This document shows positions 1-5,843 of a stretch of 26,540 nt of DNA, piece after piece. The notes beneath the pieces were generated by a model. That model worked only from the letters and a program-made list of their open reading frames with translations. It had not been told where the DNA came from and did not search any database. Location: positions 1 through 26,540 of the IMG/VR virus record IMGVR_UViG_3300028844_006665; one strand, 5' to 3'. Numbering within the stretch: position 1 is the stretch's first letter; every line of letters begins with the position of its first letter. Origin of the DNA: a virus. Both the position numbers and the translations under genes were made by a program.

Positions 1-1
1 T

Positions 2-91
2 CTGGGCGCCTACCCGCATCTGGCGACGACGCATGTGACGACGACGTCGCCCTTCAGCTACATGAGCCTGTTATCGGGAGATCCAGCATGA
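2..91 (+). CDS. C-terminal end of an upstream phage gene (partial)
   Basis: Frame 2 is open from the window edge to a TGA at 89-91. The last 29 codons read LGAYPHLATT...LLSGDPA. The stop overlaps the ATG at 88 in an ATGA arrangement, the usual sign of translational coupling in phage operons, which is the main reason to believe this frame. It lies just upstream of the lysis cassette, so a tail or other late protein is likely, but too little is visible to name it. Confidence 0.4.
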   Translation: MGAYPHLATTHVTTTSPFSYMSLLSGDPA

Positions 92-295
92 CCACGACCC
101 AAGCGCCCGAGCTTCTGCTCCAGCACCATCTCAAGAAGCTGCGACATCGTTGCCTTGGTCGCCTGGCCGCAGCGAAAGGTTGTCTTCCGGAATGTGAACG
201 AGGTCAAAGAAGCGCTGTCAAAACGCCTGTCGGTCAATTGCTTTGTCGAGGGTTGCGAGCGCGCGTCTTGGATGGAGGCGATCGCGTGGACATGA
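88..295 (+). pseudogene. Small late-operon gene with an apparent one-base frameshift
   Basis: An ATG at 88 overlaps the preceding stop (ATGA), and a TGA at 293-295 overlaps the next ATG at 292 in the same way. The two ends are in different frames: 208 bases is one more than a multiple of three. Frame 1 starts plausibly (MTTTQAPELLLQHHLKKLR). From about base 143 the protein-like reading continues in frame 2 as DIVALVAWPQRK, then FRNVNEVKEALSKRLS, ending in MEAIAWT. Beyond codon 20 frame 1 is rich in Arg, Gly and Cys, like an out-of-frame shadow. This could be a sequencing error, a real inactivating insertion, or a +1 programmed shift near 'aagctgcgac'. Function unknown. Confidence 0.4.
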
Positions 296-558
296 TCTCC
301 ACGTACTGGGAGCAACTACTTCTTATCGGCGCGCTCATTTTCCATGCGGCAAGAAGCTATGCACAACTATCAGAGATGCGAAAAGACATCGACCAGCTTC
401 AGGCCGAAATTCTCAGGTACACAAAATGGACGCAAAAGCAGGCCGAGGAAATAGTCGAGCTCAAGAGCGAATCACGCGTGCTCGTAAAACAAGTGACAAG
501 TTTATGGGACTTCACCAACGGCCTGCGTGACCGGCTCAACGGTCACGGAAAACACTAA
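292..558 (+). CDS. Small membrane-anchored coiled-coil protein of the lysis region
   Basis: This 88-residue protein starts at the ATG at 292, which overlaps the stop of the preceding reading frame (ATGA). A hydrophobic stretch at about residues 8-22 (LLLIGALIFHAA) is followed by a long charged, helical region from about residue 28 to 72 with heptad-like spacing (LSEMRKDIDQLQAEIL...EEIVELKSESRVLVKQV), so a single membrane anchor plus coiled coil. The same frame is open back to base 88, but the region before 292 is better explained by another frame. It sits 18 bases upstream of the endolysin, so a role in lysis or as an inner-membrane accessory is plausible by position only. No family recognised. 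Confidence 0.6.
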   Translation: MISTYWEQLLLIGALIFHAARSYAQLSEMRKDIDQLQAEILRYTKWTQKQAEEIVELKSESRVLVKQVTSLWDFTNGLRDRLNGHGKH

Positions 559-576
559 CAACCACCGGAGACATCA

Positions 577-987
577 ATGATCGACTGGAACGACTTCCCG
601 AATTTCGGGGAGAAGGAATTCGCGTGCCAATGCGGCTGCGGCGTTTCCGCTATACAGGAGCCGGCGCTCCAAACATTTCAGGATCTTCGCACCTCGTACA
701 ACCGACCGTTGACCGTGTCCTCTGGATACCGCTGCGTGGCGCATCCCGAGGAAGCGCGAAAGGTCGATAACGGTGGTCGACCAGGATCGCATTTCTCTGG
801 ATTTGCCGCTGACTTCGCTGTCGCCGGCGAAGACGCGATCGACCTTTTACGATTAATGCTCAACGACCCACGGGTGACGGGCATTGGGATTCAACAGCGT
901 GGCCCGTGGAATTCGAGATTCCTACATTGCGATATTTTACCCGAGGGCGGCGACATCGCACGCCCTGCACTCTGGACTTACCCATGA
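577..987 (+). CDS. Zinc D-Ala-D-Ala carboxypeptidase-like endolysin (peptidase M15)
   Basis: This 136-residue protein has the layout of M15_3-type peptidases used by phages to cleave peptidoglycan cross-links. Seen in the sequence: an N-terminal FGEKEFACQCGCG segment usual for this group, then SSGYR at about residues 48-52, the metal-binding block GSHFSGFAADF at about residues 70-80 (His and Asp ligands), and a second histidine in FLHCDI near residue 113. No signal peptide is visible, so it would need the holin encoded immediately downstream to reach the cell wall. The start has an upstream purine-rich CCGGAG. Length matches free-standing M15_3 endolysins. Substrate specificity cannot be told from sequence. 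Confidence 0.85.
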   Translation: MIDWNDFPNFGEKEFACQCGCGVSAIQEPALQTFQDLRTSYNRPLTVSSGYRCVAHPEEARKVDNGGRPGSHFSGFAADFAVAGEDAIDLLRLMLNDPRVTGIGIQQRGPWNSRFLHCDILPEGGDIARPALWTYP

Positions 988-999
988 AAGGAAATTCAA

Positions 1000-1185
1000 A
1001 TGTCCAAAATACTTCAACTTGTCATTGCGCGCGCAAAGGAGCCGAGCACGCTCGCATCCCTGGCGGTAGTATTTTCCGCACTAGGATTCAACGTGAGCGA
1101 CCAAATGATGAGCGCGATAATGGGGATAGTCGGCGGTGCTGCGGCGCTCGCCGGGATCCTCGTGTCTGAGAAAGGTAGCTCGTGA
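1000..1185 (+). CDS. Holin-like small membrane protein
   Basis: A 61-residue protein beginning 12 bases after the endolysin stop, with an AAAGGAAA ribosome-binding sequence. A short basic N-terminus (MSKILQLVIARAKEPS) precedes hydrophobic segments at about residues 17-30 and 35-56 (MSAIMGIVGGAAALAGILV), with a short polar C-terminus. Size, topology and its place between an endolysin and a spanin pair fit a phage holin that opens the inner membrane at lysis. Holin families are diverse and no specific one is recognised. Its TGA overlaps the GTG start of the next gene (GTGA). Confidence 0.65.
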   Translation: MSKILQLVIARAKEPSTLASLAVVFSALGFNVSDQMMSAIMGIVGGAAALAGILVSEKGSS

Positions 1186-1373
1186 GTGTTTGGGCTATTG
1201 TACTCGTCTGTCTCGCAGGCGGCGCCACGTTGGCCGGCGCCGTCTGGCTGGGGCGGCGTTGGCAGGCGGGTCGCCAGGCGGAGGCTACATCTGCAGCCCA
1301 GGCTCGTATGGCGGAGCATCGCGATAGCAGTGATTCTGCTTCTACCGACAGGATGCGTCACGGCCGTTGGTAG
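1182..1373 (+). CDS. Rz-like inner-membrane spanin subunit (candidate)
   Basis: A 63-residue protein starting with GTG that overlaps the holin stop by four bases. Residues 2-24 form one transmembrane segment (VWAIVLVCLAGGATLAGAVW), followed by an Arg/Ala/Gln-rich soluble tail. A lipoprotein gene is read in a second frame across its 3' part and beyond, the signature arrangement of Rz/Rz1 spanin pairs, which join inner and outer membranes in the last step of lysis of Gram-negative hosts. It is short for Rz proteins (usually over 100 residues) and lacks an obvious long coiled coil, so this is a positional assignment. Confidence 0.5.
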   Translation: MSVWAIVLVCLAGGATLAGAVWLGRRWQAGRQAEATSAAQARMAEHRDSSDSASTDRMRHGRW

Positions 1374-1632
1374 CGTCGTCGGGGCAGGGGCGTCATCAAT
1401 AGGCGCGTACTGGGACTACCGCGGTGCCAAGAAGGGCGAGCCGGTTATCGTCACCCCGCCAATCGAAGCCTATTCGAATGACGTCCAGGCAGCCGCAGCC
1501 GCGGAGATGAAAGCGTTGGCCGGTCCATGTCCACGGGACACGGTGGTCGGCGACTGCTCGGTGCTCAAACGTATGGTCATCGACTATGGAGATCTGCGGC
1601 AGCGGATCCGGGCCGCTAATGCACCGGACTGA
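1186..1632 (+). CDS. Rz1-like lipoprotein (outer-membrane spanin candidate)
   Basis: The frame is open from a GTG at 1186, but the first roughly 40 codons are Arg/Pro-rich and look like a shadow of the overlapping spanin gene. The convincing part begins near 1290: a lipoprotein signal RSIAIAVILLLPTGC with the lipobox Cys at codon 1354, followed by VTAVGSVVGAGASSIGAYW and a tail to residue 148. No in-frame ATG lies close upstream of the signal, so the true start is uncertain; a CTG at 1291 is one option. Predicted sorting is to the outer membrane. The overlap with the preceding small membrane protein supports a spanin role. The stop overlaps the next gene by 14 bases. Confidence 0.55.
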   Translation: MFGLLYSSVSQAAPRWPAPSGWGGVGRRVARRRLHLQPRLVWRSIAIAVILLLPTGCVTAVGSVVGAGASSIGAYWDYRGAKKGEPVIVTPPIEAYSNDVQAAAAAEMKALAGPCPRDTVVGDCSVLKRMVIDYGDLRQRIRAANAPD

Positions 1633-1771
1633 TGACGAGTACGACTGGGCCCAGGACGCGATCGGTTCATACGCACTGGCGATCCAGACGCTCCGAGAGA
1701 GCTATCTGGCTAATCGTCTTCCTGGCGAAAGCGCAAAGGAATACCTCGAGCGGACCTCGAGCGAGCCTTGA
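1619..1771 (+). CDS. Small hypothetical protein ending the late operon
   Basis: A 50-residue reading frame from an ATG at 1619 that overlaps the end of the lipoprotein gene, ending in a TGA at 1769-1771. The sequence is acidic and polar (DDEYDWAQDAIGSYALAIQTL...SAKEYLERTSSEP) with no membrane segment or known motif. An upstream in-frame ATG at 1586 exists but would extend the overlap. It is the last gene before the terminator and the integrase attachment region. Function unknown. Confidence 0.45.
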   Translation: MHRTDDEYDWAQDAIGSYALAIQTLRESYLANRLPGESAKEYLERTSSEP

Positions 1772-1775
1772 AGTC

Positions 1776-1795
1776 TGCCCAAATGCTGCCCAAAA
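1776..1795 (+). repeat. Integrase arm-type repeat, left copy
   Basis: TGCCCAAATGCTGCCCAAAA, itself two TGCCCAAA units 11 bases apart (one helical turn). It is identical and in the same orientation as the copy at 2060-2079 on the other side of the tRNA core. An 11-base unit spacing would place two integrase N-terminal domains on the same face of DNA. Confidence 0.75.
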
Positions 1796-1803
1796 TAACA
1801 AAT

Positions 1804-1843
1804 AAGGGCTTAGAGGATTTATTTAATTTTCCTCTAAGCCCTT
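1804..1843. terminator. Bidirectional rho-independent terminator
   Basis: A perfect 14-base-pair stem (1804-1817 with 1830-1843; AAGGGCTTAGAGGA and its complement) around a 12-base AT-rich loop. Its T/A-rich flanks suit termination of the rightward lysis operon, and possibly of leftward transcripts as well. Confidence 0.8.
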
Positions 1844-1851
1844 GATTGTAT

Positions 1852-1896
1852 TGGCTCCGCGGCCAGGACTCGAACCTGGGACAAGGTGATTAACAG
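1852..1896 (-). other. 3' half of tRNA-Asn(GTT): attachment-site core
   Basis: On the minus strand this reads anticodon loop CTGTTAA, the 3' anticodon stem TCACC, variable loop, a T arm with stem CCAGG/CCTGG around loop TTCGAGT, acceptor strand CCGCGGA, discriminator G and CCA. Identity to tRNA stops exactly at the anticodon loop; the bases that should form the 5' anticodon stem do not pair. It is therefore not a tRNA gene but the copy a phage carries to restore the 3' end of a host tRNA-Asn after integrating in the anticodon loop. Confidence 0.85.
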
Positions 1897-1931
1897 AAAA
1901 CGGCTTCGACGGTTTAGGTAATTATATTACG

Positions 1932-1958
1932 TTATCTTAAATTATCTCTGATTATAAT
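1932..1958 (+). promoter_or_regulatory. Probable integrase promoter
   Basis: A perfect -10 box TATAAT at 1953-1958 in an AT-rich segment. Only a weak -35 candidate (TTATCT, 1932-1937) lies upstream, with short spacing. Transcription would begin near 1965, upstream of the second arm repeat and the integrase start, so integrase binding to the arm could repress its own gene. Confidence 0.45.
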
Positions 1959-2059
1959 ACCGCAGTAAAAACAACGCATTAATGCGTATTTTGCTTTGCG
2001 ACGTGGGTCAGGTGTGGCATGTTTATGTACCGGTAAATACTCGTAGATCCCGTTCAATA

Positions 2060-2079
2060 TGCCCAAATGCTGCCCAAAA
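2060..2079 (+). repeat. Integrase arm-type repeat, right copy
   Basis: This is the exact 20-base duplicate of 1776-1795, ending one base before the integrase ATG at 2081. It lies between the -10 box and that start, a position that would let bound integrase block its own expression. Confidence 0.75.
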
Positions 2080-2080
2080 A

Positions 2081-3538
2081 ATGAATGATATAGATATACG
2101 ATCCGCGCAACCTCGTTCCGGTATTTATGATATTTGGGACGATCAGATTAAAGGCCTGCACGTAATTGTTTCGCCTGGAGGTACTAAAGCGTTCTATCTG
2201 CGGTATCGGTTTGGCGGACGCCTTAGAAAGAAACGCATAGCGCTGTATATGAAGTCGGGTTTCAAAGAACCGGAGACAACTCTCGCAACTGCGCGGCGGC
2301 TCGCTAGAAATTACCTCAACAAAATATCAGAGGGCATCGACCCTTTCCTCGAGGTTAGACGCAAAGTCCAGCAAGACGAAGCAGACGCCATCGCGAAGGC
2401 AGCTCGTAAGACCTTCCGGCAGCTCGCCGACGATTACATCGAGCTGTATTCAAAACCCCACAAAGATTCTTGGAAACGCGACCAGGAGATCCTTGATCGC
2501 GATGTCCTTCCGCGCCTGGGCGCGATGCCCCTGGAAGAAATCCGTAAAGCAGATATCGCCGACGTCACACGGCCTATTTTGAAACGCGGGTCACCGTCCT
2601 CTGCAAACTACTGCTTTTCTGTTATGCGTGCCGTTTTTAACTGGGGCTCGAATGAGGGCTACGGCGGAATGGAATACTCGCCAATGATCGGTATGAAGGC
2701 GCCGGCGCCGAAAGGCGATGGTCGCGAGCGGGTACTATCCGAGGAGGAGATCCGGACAGCGTGGGACTGGTTTGAAACCGGCAGCGATATGCATGAGCTA
2801 ACGCGCAATATTTACAAACTTACACTTGTGACGGGACAGCGTCCCGGCGAAGTGTGCCAGATGGAGAAAGAACACGTCAGCGTATACGGCAATCATCACA
2901 TATGGACGATCCCCGGCACCATTAGAAAATCCGGCCAGACGCATGTTGTACCGCTGTCGGGCATGGCAATCGAGATCCTGGAGCAGGTCGAAGCCGAGAA
3001 GAAAAAGCTCGACTATGTAGACGTCGAAACCTTTAACCCAAGACTGGGGGAGTGCCTGCATTGCGGAGGAGGTCTTCCCGTTCCTAAAAACCGGGACGGC
3101 CGGCGTATTCGTTTGCAATATTGTAGCGAAAAATGTCGCAGCGACAGGGCGGTGCTCCTGCGAAAGTCAAACCGCGAGCCGCGGTTCATAAACAGTCCGT
3201 TTGTATTTCCGTCGCCTCGAACACGCGGCAAGTGTTACGCGGAGAACACGCTGACCCATGCTCTAGACCGAGCTCGCGAAAACGACATGACGCTCGAGCA
3301 TTGGACGCCTCACGATCTACGGAGGACGGCCGGCACGCATATCACTGGTTTGGTAAAAGAGACCCGAGAAATCATGGATCAGGTGCTCGGGCACAAGGAC
3401 GGCAAGGTAGGCGCTGTCTATGATCGCTATGCGTACTTCGACGAGAAGCGCCGCGCACTTGATGGATGGTCTCGAGAGCTGCGACGGATCCTCGACGGTA
3501 CGGAGGAGAGCGCTACAATTATTCCGCTATATCGATAG
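2081..3538 (+). CDS. int: Tyrosine integrase with inserted zinc finger
   Basis: This 485-residue site-specific recombinase would integrate the phage at tRNA-Asn. The N-terminus (IYDIWDDQIKGLHVIVSPGGTKAFYLRYR) is the DUF4102-type arm-binding domain, followed by a core-binding domain at about residues 110-210. Catalytic residues are visible: Arg254 in GQRPGEV, Lys in IRKSGQTHVVPL, His411-x2-Arg414 in HDLRR, the LGH block near residue 430, and the tyrosine within VYDRYAY (residues 446-452). Between the Lys and His/Arg motifs lies a C-x2-C-x19-C-x3-C zinc finger (Cys325, 328, 348, 352), not a standard part of the family. The frame is open back to an ATG at 1982, but that would put the arm repeat inside the coding region; the start at 2081 gives the usual N-terminus. 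No Shine-Dalgarno sequence is evident. Confidence 0.93.
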   Translation: MNDIDIRSAQPRSGIYDIWDDQIKGLHVIVSPGGTKAFYLRYRFGGRLRKKRIALYMKSGFKEPETTLATARRLARNYLNKISEGIDPFLEVRRKVQQDEADAIAKAARKTFRQLADDYIELYSKPHKDSWKRDQEILDRDVLPRLGAMPLEEIRKADIADVTRPILKRGSPSSANYCFSVMRAVFNWGSNEGYGGMEYSPMIGMKAPAPKGDGRERVLSEEEIRTAWDWFETGSDMHELTRNIYKLTLVTGQRPGEVCQMEKEHVSVYGNHHIWTIPGTIRKSGQTHVVPLSGMAIEILEQVEAEKKKLDYVDVETFNPRLGECLHCGGGLPVPKNRDGRRIRLQYCSEKCRSDRAVLLRKSNREPRFINSPFVFPSPRTRGKCYAENTLTHALDRARENDMTLEHWTPHDLRRTAGTHITGLVKETREIMDQVLGHKDGKVGAVYDRYAYFDEKRRALDGWSRELRRILDGTEESATIIPLYR

Positions 3539-3727
3539 TGGCCGGTGAATTCTTGCCTGCTCGTACTCCTCAACCGCGCGTAACGGGTATAGCACTTTGT
3601 GCTCGAGCTTCACATACTCGGGGCCGCGACCCTGGTTGCGCCAATTTGCCAGTGTCTGGACATGGCTAACTGCGCCCCGCCAGCGATCCAATAATTCCGC
3701 TGGTGTCAGATAAATTTGATCAGCCAT
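3527..3727 (-). CDS. xis: Excisionase / AlpA-like helix-turn-helix protein
   Basis: A 66-residue protein: YLTPAELLDRWRGAVSHVQTLANWRNQGRGPEYVKLEHKVLYPLRAVEEYEQAR. This is the MerR-like winged helix pattern of AlpA/Xis proteins (LTPxELxxRW, then W-R-xx-G-x-GP-x-Y-x-K and YPLxxVxxYE). Such proteins bend attachment DNA and steer the integrase toward excision. It is convergent with the integrase, their 3' ends overlapping by 12 bases, so antisense interference between the two is possible. TAGGAG lies 6 bases before the ATG. It is the last gene of a leftward operon of small genes. Confidence 0.8.
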   Translation of the reverse strand: MADQIYLTPAELLDRWRGAVSHVQTLANWRNQGRGPEYVKLEHKVLYPLRAVEEYEQARIHRPLSI

Positions 3728-3902
3728 TTCGTCTCCTAACGCAACTCCCCATCAACATCCGCACCCCGGCCGCGCCCGCCTGGACGTGCGCCGCCTCGAT
3801 GTGCGCTCTGCAATCCGCCCGCGTCCATCGCTGTTCGCCCGCCGCCCGCGCCTCGATAGCGACGCAGGTAGCAGAGCAAAGCATGTATATCGCGACGATC
3901 AT
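3720..3902 (-). CDS. Small hypothetical protein with N-terminal signal-like segment
   Basis: A 60-residue frame starting with ATG at 3902 that overlaps the stop of the upstream mini-gene (ATGA), its own stop overlapping the xis start by eight bases. The N-terminus (MIVAIYMLCSATCVAIEARA) is hydrophobic, like a signal peptide or anchor; the remainder is Arg/Ala-rich and without motif. Its credibility comes from overlap coupling on both sides. Another frame covers part of the same DNA (start at 3936) but lacks those overlaps. Function unknown. Confidence 0.4.
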   Translation of the reverse strand: MIVAIYMLCSATCVAIEARAAGEQRWTRADCRAHIEAAHVQAGAAGVRMLMGSCVRRRNG

Positions 3903-3982
3903 AACGTCGCATCGAGGATCGCGACGTAGACCGCAAACCAGATCAGGCTCGCGATCAACGACACAATCAGCACGTCTCTCAT
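3899..3982 (-). CDS. 27-residue single-span membrane peptide
   Basis: A mini-gene encoding MRDVLIVSLIASLIWFAVYV followed by AILDATL: almost entirely one transmembrane helix. GGAG lies seven bases before its ATG, and its TGA overlaps the next ATG (ATGA), so the signals for translation are good despite its size. It lies 20 bases downstream of an 86-residue gene in the leftward excisionase operon. Many phages carry such tiny membrane peptides; no function can be assigned. Confidence 0.5.
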   Translation of the reverse strand: MRDVLIVSLIASLIWFAVYVAILDATL

Positions 3983-4001
3983 CTTCTCCAGTAGCTGCAC
4001 C

Positions 4002-4262
4002 TCAGTCGCTCCGTGCATCCGGTTCGCTGGTTGGAAGATGCGGTTTCAAACGCGTTACCCGACGGCCGCCGGGGACCTTCTGGGTCACCGCTGAGTGCCC
4101 GAGGCGGCGGATCTCGATGCTCATCTTGTAAGCGTTGTTCTCGTCCTGAAAGTCGAGGCTGTCGCCAACCTCCAACTGAGCAGCAATTTGCTGAAACGCA
4201 TCACGGCGATCGCGGAGGTTTATCCGCGGTATGCCTTTCTTCACATTGTATCTTACACTCAT
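4002..4262 (-). CDS. Small hypothetical phage protein
   Basis: An 86-residue, basic protein (VRYNVKKGIPRINLRDRRDAFQQIAAQLEVGDSLDFQDENNAYKMSIEIRRLG...GGRRVTRLK). There are ATGs at 4268 and 4262; TAGGAG directly abuts the first and lies six bases before the second, so the start at 4262 is chosen. Alternating hydrophobic residues in the middle suggest beta strands, and the Arg/Lys content suggests nucleic-acid binding. It lies between the DUF932 gene and the excisionase operon, same strand. No family recognised. Confidence 0.55.
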   Translation of the reverse strand: MSVRYNVKKGIPRINLRDRRDAFQQIAAQLEVGDSLDFQDENNAYKMSIEIRRLGHSAVTQKVPGGRRVTRLKPHLPTSEPDARSD

Positions 4263-4368
4263 TTTCATCTCCTATTCGACTGTCTGTTTTCGAGTCCGCG
4301 TGTGACACGAGCTCGGCAGGACGCCCGGCGGTAGAAGGAAAAACACCGGACGCCCCACCGAGGTCGCG

Positions 4369-5328
4369 CTACGCGGCAAGGAGCGCCGTGAATGGTGCAG
4401 ACCGGACCCAGCGCGAGACCTCGTCTTGGCGATCGGAAAGGGTCGTGGCGACGTTGTCGTTGCCCGTGACCCTAACCGGAAAATCGTCACTGTTATGGGA
4501 GCTGTAAAAGGTAAAGGCGGACGTCAAAGCGTATACGTTGAAACCACGCTCGGCGCATTCGCGGGCTGCTCGCTCGAGGAGCTTCTCGGCCTTCTTATCT
4601 GAAACGCTCGGCAGCGCGCGGACCGTTTCCTCGATCTGCGTCCAGGTCAGCCCGGTAGCCGACCACGCTTTCATGGTCTCGACCTGTGCCGCAAACCGTG
4701 GGGCGAGATCATGAAGCCAATCCTCAAACACCTCGGCGGTCGCGTTCTTCGTGTGACGCTTACGGAACCAGTCCATCATGGACAGCGCCGTCATACCGTT
4801 GTTGCAGACAAGGTCCAAGGTGCCGACGTCGAGCTGCGTGCTTGAGCCGCCGTCATATGATGTGGTTATAGAGCAGGTCGCAGCGACAGTCGTGCCGACT
4901 TCGAGCGTGCGGGCGGTGGTGTTGCCGTAGTGTAAAGCCTCCTCGAAAGCCTTAACGACGTACTGCCGCTGAACCCATGCACCGCTGCCGGCGCTGGAGT
5001 CACGGATCTCGACGCTCGCGAGCTGCTCCGGCGTGAACGCGTCTAGCATGACGCGCTCGGCCGCGGCGCACAGATCGCGCATCTGAACGACCTGATAACT
5101 ATCACTGACAACGCCGAGCGGCACTGGCTGGCCATCGCGCACCGCGTAGGTGCCGACGTACCCTGGCATCTCTAATGCCTGGCCTTCACGGCCGATGCCT
5201 TGTACAGGGCGCTTGACGACACGCGACAGGATTGCAGAGCCCGCGTGGCTCGCGAATATTTGTGGTCGAGGGAGGTTGTCGTTCCCGCGAATAAAAGACA
5301 TTCTTCGATTCCTAACTTCTTTGGCCAT
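4369..5328 (-). CDS. DUF932 phage/plasmid-like protein
   Basis: This 319-residue protein resembles the DUF932 family common in phages and plasmids. Typical blocks are seen: PGYVGTYAVRDGQPVPLGVVSDSYQVVQMRD near residues 54-84, a central strand-rich region with LEVGTTVAATCSITTSYDGGSSTQLDVG, and LDLVCNNGMTALSM near residues 171-184, where DUF932 members have a conserved V-C-x-N-G/T segment. The family is thought to act in DNA metabolism but its biochemistry is not established. The ATG at 5328 has AGGA only three bases away; the ATG at 5301 has AGGA eight bases away and may be the true start. It heads the leftward operon from the 5329-5553 intergenic region. Confidence 0.75.
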   Translation of the reverse strand: MAKEVRNRRMSFIRGNDNLPRPQIFASHAGSAILSRVVKRPVQGIGREGQALEMPGYVGTYAVRDGQPVPLGVVSDSYQVVQMRDLCAAAERVMLDAFTPEQLASVEIRDSSAGSGAWVQRQYVVKAFEEALHYGNTTARTLEVGTTVAATCSITTSYDGGSSTQLDVGTLDLVCNNGMTALSMMDWFRKRHTKNATAEVFEDWLHDLAPRFAAQVETMKAWSATGLTWTQIEETVRALPSVSDKKAEKLLERAARECAERGFNVYALTSAFTFYSSHNSDDFPVRVTGNDNVATTLSDRQDEVSRWVRSAPFTALLAA

Positions 5329-5366
5329 GGTTCCTGCGAGGGTTCTAGCGGCCGGGTTGATGAGGA

Positions 5367-5396
5367 GGGTCGGTAGAGTTGCAGCTCTGCCGACCC
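5367..5396. promoter_or_regulatory. Strong hairpin in the divergent intergenic region
   Basis: Twelve-base arms, GGGTCGGTAGAG and CTCTGCCGACCC, pair with a single T-G wobble around the loop TTGCAG. No T-run follows on either side, so it is not a classical terminator. In the leftward transcript it would lie in the 5' leader about 40 bases before the DUF932 start. It could be a regulatory leader structure or an operator. Confidence 0.5.
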
Positions 5397-5458
5397 ATTT
5401 CGTATGACACTTATTGAGTGTCTAAGCATCAACATATAAAGCAAGACATTATCTAGTA

Positions 5459-5495
5459 CAATCAATATGTGATGATTAAATTCACAAATTGATTG
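5459..5495. promoter_or_regulatory. CAATCAAT inverted repeat, candidate operator
   Basis: CAATCAAT (5459-5466) and ATTGATTG (5488-5495) are perfect inverted copies 21 bases apart in AT-rich intergenic DNA between divergent genes. They share CAATCA with the palindrome between the repressor and cro genes (8206-8225). The same regulator might bind both. A GATAAT-like -10 for leftward transcription lies just outside the repeat near 5447-5452. Confidence 0.4.
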
Positions 5496-5553
5496 CCGAA
5501 TCGTGTCCCCGAGTCCGCTTGACTGTCCCCTCGATAGAGAACAAATATAGAAC

Positions 5554-5772
5554 ATGCGTGACGATATTGTAGCTCAATTCAAATATGTCTTTCGTAGACA
5601 CGTCGATCTGAAGCGGTTGTCGAGCATTTGCAAAGGCGACCAGGTGGCAGCGCGGGCTGTTGCCGTACAGGCGCTACGTGAACTGGCTGACGAGATCGAG
5701 GGAGAGGGAGGCGGGGCCGTCGTCGAATGGGACCCGTTCCTTAAAATTCCGGTGATGAAGAAGAGAGAATAG
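5554..5772 (+). CDS. Small hypothetical phage protein
   Basis: A 72-residue acidic-basic protein (MRDDIVAQFKYVFRRHVDLKRLSSICKGDQVAARAVAVQALRELADEIEGEGGGAVVEWDP...). The middle is predicted helical. No Shine-Dalgarno sequence precedes the ATG, but TTGACT (5519-5524) and an AT-rich AAATATAG (5543-5550) could be a promoter giving a nearly leaderless message. It is an isolated rightward gene convergent with the repressor operon and divergent from DUF932. Function unknown. Confidence 0.5.
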   Translation: MRDDIVAQFKYVFRRHVDLKRLSSICKGDQVAARAVAVQALRELADEIEGEGGGAVVEWDPFLKIPVMKKRE

Positions 5773-5843
5773 CGCCGGGACGATACTCTAGGTATTTGGG
5801 GAACGCAGCATACCGCCCGGCGCTGCACCCTACGCTGCCCAAG

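Larger units (their letters stand above)
1776..2079. other. Phage attachment region attP (two arms and tRNA core)
   Basis: This gene-free stretch of about 300 bases holds, in order: a 20-base arm repeat (1776-1795), a strong bidirectional terminator (1804-1843), the 3' half of a tRNA-Asn as the core (1852-1896), an AT-rich segment with a TATAAT box (1953-1958), a 12-base palindrome CGCATTAATGCG (1975-1986) and a second identical arm repeat (2060-2079). Tyrosine integrases bind paired arm sites on both sides of the core only in attP. An integrated prophage would have one arm at each end. The intact arrangement therefore indicates unintegrated phage DNA or the junction of a tandem lysogen. Confidence 0.7.

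Noticed and set aside
88-558. One 156-codon gene across both lysis-side proteins
   Set aside because: The part before 292 has shadow-like composition, while another frame gives a credible protein ending in an ATGA overlap with the ATG at 292.
1852-1925. A complete tRNA-Asn gene on the minus strand
   Set aside because: Only the 3' half from the anticodon loop on fits; the upstream bases cannot form the anticodon stem, D arm or acceptor 5' strand.
3720-3982. A toxin-antitoxin pair formed by the two overlapping mini-genes
   Set aside because: Size and overlap fit, but neither product resembles a known toxin or antitoxin; small phage membrane peptides explain them equally well.
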